From NCBI GenBank assembly GCA_035499735.1, contig DATJYC010000070.1:1-64000 (forward strand): a stretch of DNA of 64,000 nt, in the 5' to 3' direction. Below the pieces are notes generated by a model, which made no database searches, was not told the origin of the DNA, and saw nothing but the letters and a program-made list of their open reading frames with translations. This DNA comes from VBDM01 sp035499735 (lineage in GTDB: Bacteria > Pseudomonadota > Gammaproteobacteria > Burkholderiales > SG8-39). Within the stretch, counting starts at the first letter, position 1, and every line of letters starts with the position of its first letter. This document shows, piece after piece, positions 9,376 to 16,236 of this stretch. Position numbers and translations under genes: made by a program.

Positions 9376-10361
9376 GCCCAAGCGCACTTTCATACTACTG
9401 TTGCCCAGTCTGTCGCTCCCCCGGGCTAGATGTTACCGGCGCCACCACGGAAGGACCGGATCAATCCATCTGGGCCGGCCAACTGATCTGTCGGCAATGC
9501 GCCGCTTCATTCGTTGTCGCACACGGAATTCCTCGCTTCGTTGGCGACGAAGGCTACGCGGGTTCGTTCGGATTCCAATGGAACAGGTTTCGCAAGACAC
9601 AGCTCGACAGTTACACCGGGCTAGCGCTATCCGAGGACCGGCTTTTTCTCGTCACCCAATGGCCGCGCACAATGAAGAATTGTGTGGTTCTCGAGGCGGG
9701 ATCGGGTGCTGGTCGCTTTACCGAAGTCCTGCTAAAGAGCGGTGCAACGGTGTTTTCCTTCGACCTATCGAACGCCGTCGACGCGAACGCCGCGAACAAC
9801 GCCCACGACGCAAATCTCAATCTATTCCAAGCGAGCATATACAACATCCCTCTTCTGGAAGGCATCTTTGACAGGGTCCTCTGCCTTGGCGTGCTGCAAC
9901 ACACACCAGATCCTGCGCGTTCGTTCGGCAGTCTAGTTCGCTACCTGAAGCCGGGCGGCGAAATCGCGGTTGACGTATACGCCCGCAACTTGAGATCGTT
10001 GCTGCAATGGAAATACGTGCTTCGGCCGATAACAACGCGAATGCGTAAGGATCGTCTGTTCAAGCTCGTGGAATGCGCAGTGAGGATTCTGTTACCCTTT
10101 GCGATTCTCATGAGAAGATTCGGACCCTGGGCAGGGCGTCTCATTCCCATACTCCAATACTCGCACTGGGGCTTACCCCTCGAGCTAAACCGCGAATGGG
10201 CATTACTCGATACTTTCGACATGTACTCTCCCGCACACGATCACCCGAGGAGTCTTGCACAGGTGCGCCAATGGCTCGAGTCCGCTGGCCTTGAGAACGT
10301 TGTGGTCACGTACGGGCCCAACGGGGTAATTGCGCGAGGCCGGCGGCCGTTCCCGAACTAG
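9372..10361 (+). CDS. Zinc-ribbon plus class I SAM methyltransferase
   Basis: I start this gene at the ATG at 9372 because it overlaps the preceding stop as ATGA; a GTG two codons upstream is possible. The first 45 residues form a Trm112-like zinc ribbon with two Cys pairs (CCPVC and CRQC). An SFGFQWNRF linker follows, common in this methyltransferase group. The methyltransferase core has VLEAGSGAGRF (motif I), FDRVLCLGVLQH and YLKPGGEIAVDVY. Such proteins are frequent in O-antigen and exopolysaccharide clusters. The acceptor is unknown. No second catalytic domain is visible. Confidence 0.8.
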   Translation: MSPSALSYYCCPVCRSPGLDVTGATTEGPDQSIWAGQLICRQCAASFVVAHGIPRFVGDEGYAGSFGFQWNRFRKTQLDSYTGLALSEDRLFLVTQWPRTMKNCVVLEAGSGAGRFTEVLLKSGATVFSFDLSNAVDANAANNAHDANLNLFQASIYNIPLLEGIFDRVLCLGVLQHTPDPARSFGSLVRYLKPGGEIAVDVYARNLRSLLQWKYVLRPITTRMRKDRLFKLVECAVRILLPFAILMRRFGPWAGRLIPILQYSHWGLPLELNREWALLDTFDMYSPAHDHPRSLAQVRQWLESAGLENVVVTYGPNGVIARGRRPFPN

Positions 10362-10416
10362 TTTAGATTTCCACCGTGCTTCGTTTGAGAAAGGAAACCA
10401 CACGACGCGCGCTTAG

Positions 10417-11673
10417 GTGCGCCCTTGCATTGGTCGGCTGACGGTGCGAGTCCTCTTTGCCGCCCCTGCGTACAAACCCGCTTGGAGGCTTGGCGGCCCG
10501 GTTCTCTCTGTATCTTCGCTTGCTGAAGCGCTGGTCCGGCGGGGACACGAGGTGACCGTCTTCACCTCCGATTCCAATCTCGACCAGACGCTCGAAGTAC
10601 CGACAGGGCGCCCAGTCGACGTCGACGGCGTGCAGGTGTGGTATTTCAGGCGGTGGCAGCCGCTGCGACGCCTCTTTCCCAGTGTTTCATACGTGTCGAA
10701 ATCAATCGGCTTTTTGTACTCCCCGCACATGGCGGAGGCCCTCGACCGCACGGTCCCATCGGTTGAGGTAGTGCACACCCATCTGCCGTTCAACTACCCG
10801 ACTTATGCGGCGGCACGCGCCGCTTTTGCCCATAGGAAGCCGCTTTTCTACCATCAACGCGGCGTGCTGGATCCCGATCATCTCAAGTTCCGCGCCCTCA
10901 AGAAGATGCTGTACCTCAGGCTTGTCGAAAGGCATCTTCTCCGGCGTGCCACTACCCTCATCGCGCTTACCGAGGACGAGGTGCTGAGCTATAAGCGGCT
11001 CGAAGTTGATATCCCGTGCAGGGTCATTCCGAACGGTATAGACGCGAACGCGTACGCGATCTCTCGCCGTCCGGCCGCGCTCGACCCCCTTGGCATCGAG
11101 CCCGGTCGCAAGGTCATCCTATTTCTCGGGCGCATCCACCCGACGAAAGGGGCGGACCGGCTGCTCGAGGCGTTCATCCGCGTGCATACGGCTTTCCACG
11201 ATGCCGTGCTGGTCCTGGCGGGCCCTGACGAGTTCGGTTTGGAGGCGAGCCTCCGACAGCGGGCGGATGCGCTGTTGCGAACGCGTCGCGTCATCTTCCC
11301 GGGGATGGTGAACGGCTCGTTGAAGTCCGAGCTCCTTGCTCGCGCCGACCTCTTCTGTTTGCCGTCTTCAGCAGAAGGCTTTTCGCTGGCCGTGCTGGAA
11401 GCCATGGCGAGCGGCACCGCGGTGCTCTTGTCTCCGACTTGTCACTTTCCCGAAGTCGAGCGAGTGGGGGCGGGTGTTGTCTCGGACACCTCGCCGAGTG
11501 CCCTTGCGTCCGCGTTGGAGAGGCTGCTGCCCGACCGGGATGCCCTCGCTAGAATGGGCCGTGCCGGGGCAGCGCTCGTTGCCGAACGCTACAGCGTCGA
11601 CCGCGTCGCGGATATGACGCTGGAAGCGTACCGAGAAGGTCTCGAGCGGTTCCGGGCGGGGCATGGCGGGTGA
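10417..11673 (+). CDS. Glycosyltransferase family 4 (GT-B)
   Basis: Up to 418 residues from the first GTG; the internal GTG at 10444 (MRVLFAAPAYKPAW) is the more natural beginning of the first beta strand and may be the true start. The protein shows a GGPVLSVSSLAEALVRRGH acceptor-domain helix, VIPNGIDANAY, ILFLGRIHPTKGADRLLEAF and SSAEGFSLAVLEAMASG with the E-x7-E pair. These are standard GT4 hallmarks. Codon use returns to the high-G+C style of the backbone here. The reading frame runs 11 bases into the next gene if the longer start of that gene is used. Confidence 0.85.
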   Translation: MRPCIGRLTVRVLFAAPAYKPAWRLGGPVLSVSSLAEALVRRGHEVTVFTSDSNLDQTLEVPTGRPVDVDGVQVWYFRRWQPLRRLFPSVSYVSKSIGFLYSPHMAEALDRTVPSVEVVHTHLPFNYPTYAAARAAFAHRKPLFYHQRGVLDPDHLKFRALKKMLYLRLVERHLLRRATTLIALTEDEVLSYKRLEVDIPCRVIPNGIDANAYAISRRPAALDPLGIEPGRKVILFLGRIHPTKGADRLLEAFIRVHTAFHDAVLVLAGPDEFGLEASLRQRADALLRTRRVIFPGMVNGSLKSELLARADLFCLPSSAEGFSLAVLEAMASGTAVLLSPTCHFPEVERVGAGVVSDTSPSALASALERLLPDRDALARMGRAGAALVAERYSVDRVADMTLEAYREGLERFRAGHGG

Positions 11674-12769
11674 AGACGATTCCCTGATACGCTACGAGCC
11701 GCCTATGAAAAGGTCAACGAAAGCGCTTCTCGTGACAGGCTCCTCCGGCCTGATCGGCTCGGAGGTGGTGGACTACTTCTGCCGCCGCGGCTGGGCCGTG
11801 CACGGTGTTGACAATAACATGCGCGCGGATTTCTTCGGCCCGGCCGGGGACACGCGCTGGAACCAGAAGCGGCTGCTCGAGACGCATCCCACATTCCGGC
11901 ACCACGAACTCGACATCCGCAACCGTACCGGCGTGGAGCGCCTCATCGGGGAGGTCCGCCCGGCGATGATTGTGCACGCGGCCGCGCAGCCCAGTCACGA
12001 TCTCGCGGCGTCGCGGCCCTTCGATGATTTCGACGTGAATGCGGGTGGCACTCTGAACCTGCTGGAGGCGACGCGCCGGCTGGTTCCCGACGCCGTCTTC
12101 GTGCAGATGTCGACGAACAAGGTCTACGGAGACGCGCCGAACGAAATCCCTCTGGTCGAGCTGGCGACGCGCTGGGAGTACGCCGATCCGCGCTACGCGA
12201 ACGGGATCCCGGAGGATTTTCGCATCGACCGGTCGAAGCACTCCTTGTTCGGTGCGTCCAAGGTGGCGGGCGACGTCATGGTCCAGGAGTACGGCCGCTA
12301 CTTCGGAATGAAGACCTGCTGCCTCCGTGGCGGGTGCCTGACCGGGCCCAACCACAGCGGCGTCGAATTACATGGCTTCCTGAGCTACCTAATCAAGTGC
12401 AACGTGAGCGGGCGCCACTACAAGGTCTACGGGTACAAAGGCAAGCAGGTGCGCGACAACATCCATTCGCTGGATGTCGCCGCGTTCATCAACGCGTTCT
12501 ACGAGAATCCCCGGAGCGGCGAGGTCTACAACATTGGTGGCGGTCGCGCGAACAGCGTCTCGATCCTCGAGGCGTTCTCGAAGATCGAGGAGCTTAGCGG
12601 CCAGAAAATGCAGTACGAATACATCGATAAGAACAGGGACGGAGATCACATCTGCTATATCAGCGATCTCTCGAAGATGCGCGCGCACTACCCGTCCTGG
12701 GATATCAGCAAAGATCTGAACTCCATCTTCACCGAGATCTACGAGGCCTCGACTCGGGTTATGGCCTAG
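11663..12769 (+). CDS. NAD-dependent nucleotide-sugar epimerase (CDP-paratose 2-epimerase-like)
   Basis: This is an extended short-chain dehydrogenase of 368 residues. The start shown overlaps the previous gene; the ATG at 11705 (MKRSTKALLVTG) lies closer to the fold and is a good alternative. The dinucleotide motif is TGSSGLIG. STNKVYGD and a RDNIHSLDVA segment resemble CDP-paratose/tyvelose 2-epimerases (RfbE group). The active-site YxxxK is replaced by FGASK (the Phe codon at about 12250), with Lys kept. A close set of uncharacterised relatives that I recall also has Phe here. Substrate is inferred only as a nucleotide-activated hexose. Confidence 0.7.
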   Translation: MAGEDDSLIRYEPPMKRSTKALLVTGSSGLIGSEVVDYFCRRGWAVHGVDNNMRADFFGPAGDTRWNQKRLLETHPTFRHHELDIRNRTGVERLIGEVRPAMIVHAAAQPSHDLAASRPFDDFDVNAGGTLNLLEATRRLVPDAVFVQMSTNKVYGDAPNEIPLVELATRWEYADPRYANGIPEDFRIDRSKHSLFGASKVAGDVMVQEYGRYFGMKTCCLRGGCLTGPNHSGVELHGFLSYLIKCNVSGRHYKVYGYKGKQVRDNIHSLDVAAFINAFYENPRSGEVYNIGGGRANSVSILEAFSKIEELSGQKMQYEYIDKNRDGDHICYISDLSKMRAHYPSWDISKDLNSIFTEIYEASTRVMA

Positions 12770-12778
12770 CAGGGCGCT

Positions 12779-13942
12779 GTGCGCGTCCTCTTAGTCAATC
12801 GCTTCTTCGGCGGATCCCAGACGCCAACGGGCCGGATGCTTCACGACGTCGCAGAGCGTCTCGCGGAGGAAGGCCATGACGTCGTGGTCCTCGCGTCCAA
12901 GGGCGGCTACGTCAAATCGGAGAACGGGTTTTCGGCTTCGAGCCGCTCGAGAATCGACGTGCGGACCGTGTGGCAGGGCGCCGCGGCGCCGCGGCTCGTC
13001 AATTGGGGGTGGTTCTGGATTCAGGCGGTTGTCCGTGTGCCCCTCATGCGATGGGATCGATGTCTGCTACTCACCGACCCTCCCTTTCTCACCGTTGCTG
13101 CGCTTCTCGCGAAGCTGCTTCACCGGGGTTCAAGGAAGGTCTTCTGGTGGACGATGGATCTCTATCCGGACGCCCTGCACGCGGCCGGAATTCTGGACCG
13201 CAGCAGCCTGCTGTATTGGATCCTGCAACGATGTGTCGAAAGCAGCCTTGGATCGCTAGACGGCGCCATAGCCCTCGGATCACGGCAACTTGGCCGGCTG
13301 AGAGCGTATCGGAGATGGAGCAGCGTTGGTTCCTATATCGTGGTACCGCCCTGGGACGATCGCCCGCTGTCCAGGCCGCTCGCGGGATCGAACACGGTCG
13401 CGAGAAGGTTTGGCTGGGAAAACGTCAAGGTCGCCCTCTACGCAGGAAACCTCGGTGAGGGGCATCCCTACAAGGAGTTCCTCGACAGCGCAAAATGGCT
13501 TCAATCCCAGAGCCGGAGGGATTGGCTCTTCGTGTTCGTTGTCCGCGGATCGGGCTTGGCGCCTCTGAAGGCCGAGACCGCGGGTCTGCCTAACGTATGT
13601 GTCATGGACTACCTTCTCGAATCCGATACGGCGTGCCTGTTGTGGTCTGCTGCTGTGCATCTCGTGAGCATGAAGCCGGGCTGGGAAGGCGTCATCGTAC
13701 CGAGCAAGCTGTACGGAATCCTCAAGACGGATGCTCCTGTGCTCTTCATCGGCCCCGAGGACGCCGACACGGGTGAAGAAGTCCGTAGGCTTCGCCGGGG
13801 GAAAGTGTTGCCACCAGGGTCGGACGGCGAGGTCGTTGCTGTGGCCATGGACGAGCTCGCGCGGCAGGGGCCGTGCGAGCTGTTGACCGCCGACGCAGCT
13901 GGCGCCGCGAAGGTGGCTGCGTATGTTGTTGGAGCGTCCTAG
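12779..13942 (+). CDS. Glycosyltransferase family 4 (WbuB-like)
   Basis: This 387-residue protein starts with GTG 9 bases after the epimerase. The N-terminus MRVLLVNRFFGGSQTPTGRM and the following AERLAEEGHDVVVLAS resemble WbuB-like GT4 enzymes, which transfer amino sugars in O-antigen synthesis. ALYAGNLGEGHPYKEFLD and KPGWEGVIVPSKLYGILKTD form the donor-binding half. VPSKLYG is a common signature in this subgroup. It ends the plus-strand run of sugar-transfer genes. The next gene is convergent with 118 bases between, in which I see no strong terminator hairpin. Confidence 0.8.
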   Translation: MRVLLVNRFFGGSQTPTGRMLHDVAERLAEEGHDVVVLASKGGYVKSENGFSASSRSRIDVRTVWQGAAAPRLVNWGWFWIQAVVRVPLMRWDRCLLLTDPPFLTVAALLAKLLHRGSRKVFWWTMDLYPDALHAAGILDRSSLLYWILQRCVESSLGSLDGAIALGSRQLGRLRAYRRWSSVGSYIVVPPWDDRPLSRPLAGSNTVARRFGWENVKVALYAGNLGEGHPYKEFLDSAKWLQSQSRRDWLFVFVVRGSGLAPLKAETAGLPNVCVMDYLLESDTACLLWSAAVHLVSMKPGWEGVIVPSKLYGILKTDAPVLFIGPEDADTGEEVRRLRRGKVLPPGSDGEVVAVAMDELARQGPCELLTADAAGAAKVAAYVVGAS

Positions 13943-14060
13943 CAGTTTTCTGCGGTCAGGGGGTCTGTTGTTCTGGCTCGGATCGGGAGACAAGTCCGTC
14001 AAAGGCCTCCGAGTTAGGCGCTATTGTAGCCAGTTTGCCGAGATACAACGCCGAAAGAAT

Positions 14061-15650
14061 CTAGGACAGAACGCTTCGTGAGGAAATGTAGCGGTATAGA
14101 AAGACATACGCAAAGCAAAAGAGGACCGACATCGACTGGAGCAGCAGCGTATCGTGCCAAAGGAATATCGCCGGCACAGTACAGAGCAAAGTCAGCGACC
14201 AACCATACGGAGCGACCATGTTGTTGTATCTCGTCACCGAGGAGGTGTCTCGCTTCCTGGCACGGACAGACACGACGTACATGTAGATCACCTGGTGCAG
14301 GTGCATCCGATCCGGTTGCCCAGGCGAAAGTCCCCCGATCACCTTCCTGCGGTACATCGAGTACAGGGTTTCGAAGATAGGGTAGACGAGGAGCAGCATC
14401 GGGAACCACGGCGAGACTTGCGGGTGCCGCACCACGATCAGGACGGAAAGTTCGGCAAGCCAGAACCCGAGCAGATATGCGCCGCCGTCGCCGAGAAAAA
14501 TCTTCCCCTTGGGATAGTTCCACGTTAGGAATCCCAGTAGCGCGCCGATCATGGCGAGCGCGGACATCGTGAGGAAGGCGTCTCCGATCACGACCGACAT
14601 GCCGGCCATGGCTACGAGCACGATGACCGCGTGGCCGCCCGCGAGGCCGTTGTAACCGTCGATGATATTGATGGAGTTGGCGACGCCGCCCACGGCGAAC
14701 ATGGAGAAGGCGATGCCGAAGGGGATCCACTTGAGCAGGGCGTCGAATCCCGGAACGTCTAGCCGCGGGATGACCGCGCCGAGGAGCAGCACGCCGATCG
14801 CGGCGGCGAGCATGGTGAGCATGAGGCGCGCTCCGACGCTCACGGTCTTGGTGACGTCCTCCGTGATCCCGCCGAGAAACGCCGGCAGGCTCGCGAGAAG
14901 CAGATACCCGAACGGCTCGCCGCTTGCGCTCTGGTCGGTCACGAGCAGGACCGCGCCCGACACGAACAGGCTCGCCATGACGCCGAGGCCGCCGATGCGC
15001 GGCGTCGGCCGCGCGTGGAATTTCTGCGGGCCGGTGTGGGCCGGGTCGTGGCTCCAGCGCGCGTGGACCGCCTCGTAGCGCACGATGAGGTAGCCGATGA
15101 AGCCCGATACTGCGGCGGTGAAGAGAAGGACCAGCAGGCCGAGAACCACCTGGTGCGGGTCGATGCGCGGCGCTGGCTGGGCGAGCAGGGGGCGCCTCGC
15201 GTTGGGCGGATAGCAGGTCGTGCGCGTCTCCGGGTTCGACGCGCTCACCCGCTCGGCTTCCCGGCACGCGGCGAGCGCAAGCGCGCCGTCCTCCCAGTGG
15301 TAGATCACCACCCCCTTGAGCAGGCGCGAGCTCGGCGTCGTGATCGGCTCTTCGGATAGAAGCGTCTCGTACTCGGGAAGAGGTCCCGCGGAGCACTCTT
15401 GCAAGGCGATCCGGCACATCGGGCAGCTCACGCGGACCGCCTGCGCGACCGTTGCGACCGCGGCCCGGCAATCCTCGTTCTTCGGCAGGCTCTGCTGCAC
15501 GAACTCGATCGTCACGTTCTTCCGCGCTTCGACGATGACGTGCGGGTAGTAGGCGCCGCCGCGGAGCAGATATGTCGCGGCGACGATGACGACGAACGTC
15601 GCGGCAATCGCGATCGGCGTGTATGGGTTCTTGCGCTGTACGGTTGTCAT
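14061..15650 (-). CDS. MraY/WecA-family initiating sugar-phosphate transferase with extra N-terminal domain
   Basis: From about residue 165 this is a polytopic polyprenyl-phosphate sugar-1-phosphate transferase: KFHARPTPRIGG (210-221), GITEDVTK (261-268), NIIDGYNGLAGG (328-339) and FLGDGGAYLLGF (385-396) are the family motifs for lipid-phosphate binding and Mg-dependent catalysis. It should load the first sugar phosphate onto undecaprenyl phosphate for the polymer encoded here. The protein is 529 residues against about 350 for usual members. The surplus is an N-terminal helix (11-29) and a roughly 135-residue soluble region with six cysteines (61, 76, 79, 86, 129, 146), probably periplasmic. 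Confidence 0.85.
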   Translation of the reverse strand: MTTVQRKNPYTPIAIAATFVVIVAATYLLRGGAYYPHVIVEARKNVTIEFVQQSLPKNEDCRAAVATVAQAVRVSCPMCRIALQECSAGPLPEYETLLSEEPITTPSSRLLKGVVIYHWEDGALALAACREAERVSASNPETRTTCYPPNARRPLLAQPAPRIDPHQVVLGLLVLLFTAAVSGFIGYLIVRYEAVHARWSHDPAHTGPQKFHARPTPRIGGLGVMASLFVSGAVLLVTDQSASGEPFGYLLLASLPAFLGGITEDVTKTVSVGARLMLTMLAAAIGVLLLGAVIPRLDVPGFDALLKWIPFGIAFSMFAVGGVANSINIIDGYNGLAGGHAVIVLVAMAGMSVVIGDAFLTMSALAMIGALLGFLTWNYPKGKIFLGDGGAYLLGFWLAELSVLIVVRHPQVSPWFPMLLLVYPIFETLYSMYRRKVIGGLSPGQPDRMHLHQVIYMYVVSVRARKRDTSSVTRYNNMVAPYGWSLTLLCTVPAIFLWHDTLLLQSMSVLFCFAYVFLYRYISSRSVLS

Positions 15651-15962
15651 CGCTCGGTCGGCCTGCCGGCGGCGAGATTCCCTTGGGGCTCATCATAGCA
15701 ACCCGGTGAGGAGAGAATGCGCCGCGGGAGCATGTTGCTTCGCAGCAAGTCATTAAAACGTAAAGCGAATACCCTAGCCTCGTCACGGGCCGAACCGGCG
15801 ACTGCTGCGGGTCGAGGTGCAGGTTGTCCCGCATGGCACATGGAACGTGCTCGGCGTGTCTGCCGGGCCCCGACCGCCTCAGCTTGCTGTTGCAAGGGTT
15901 TGATGGGGTGTGCTAATGTGCGCCTACCTTACGGTAGCAATTCGTAATCTCTAGGGGGTCTT
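15651..15962. other. Divergent intergenic region (312 bases), no gene found
   Basis: This stretch separates the minus-strand initiating transferase from the plus-strand small secreted peptide and must hold promoters for both. A short inverted repeat, CTACC-TTAC-GGTAG, lies at 15924-15937. A possible -35 box TTGCAA occurs near 15892, but its partner (TAATGT, 18 bases on) is poor. A partial sigma-54-like match TGGAACG-N4-CGGC lies at 15841-15855, with the GG/GC spacing correct but the -12 box weak. No convincing reading frame is present. Confidence 0.5.
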
Positions 15963-16145
15963 ATGAAGAGACTGATAGGAGCGATTGTGTTTGCATTGTT
16001 CGCTGGCAACGCGATGGCGCAGGCCTCAGGCGCGGGCATGGCGGGCGGTGGTGCCGGAGCCGGCGCGGCGGCAGGAACGATTGCCATCGTGGCGGTGGGA
16101 GTCATGGGAATTGCCGCGGCAAATTCGGCCAGCAGCAACCACTAA
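15963..16145 (+). CDS. Small secreted Gly/Ala-rich peptide, YjbE/GfcA-like
   Basis: This 60-residue product has a clean signal peptide (MKRLIGAIVFALFAGNAMAQ, cleavage likely after AMA) and a mature part of about 41 residues made almost only of Gly, Ala, Ser, Val and Ile. A Shine-Dalgarno-like AGGGGG sits 7 bases before the ATG. E. coli YjbE and GfcA are small exported low-complexity peptides encoded just upstream of yjbH-type genes, and this gene holds the same place ahead of a YjbH gene. Function of those peptides is not settled. A strong terminator directly follows, so it is likely made as a short abundant transcript. Confidence 0.7.
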   Translation: MKRLIGAIVFALFAGNAMAQASGAGMAGGGAGAGAAAGTIAIVAVGVMGIAAANSASSNH

Positions 16146-16170
16146 GGTCTCAGACCGAAGGTTTTCAAAA

Positions 16171-16206
16171 CCCTGCCAGGGATTCCCTGGCAGGGTTTTT
16201 TGTTTT
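16171..16206 (+). terminator. Rho-independent terminator
   Basis: A perfect 11-base-pair stem (CCCTGCCAGGG at 16171-16181 and its complement at 16185-16195) closes a 3-base loop and is followed by TTTTTTGTTTTT. It lies 26 bases after the stop of the small peptide gene and just before the YjbH-PAP2 gene, so it should cut most transcription from the peptide promoter. Confidence 0.92.
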
Positions 16207-16236
16207 TGAGGCTGCGCAGGCGCGGGAATCCGCGGT

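Noticed and set aside
15841..15856. Sigma-54 promoter for the small secreted peptide
   Set aside because: GG/GC spacing is right, but three bases of the -12 box differ, and a match this weak is expected by chance in this much G+C-rich DNA.
15717..15947. Small reading frame in the 312-base intergenic region
   Set aside because: Composition is arginine/cysteine-rich without signal, motif or ribosome-binding site; it looks like a chance frame.
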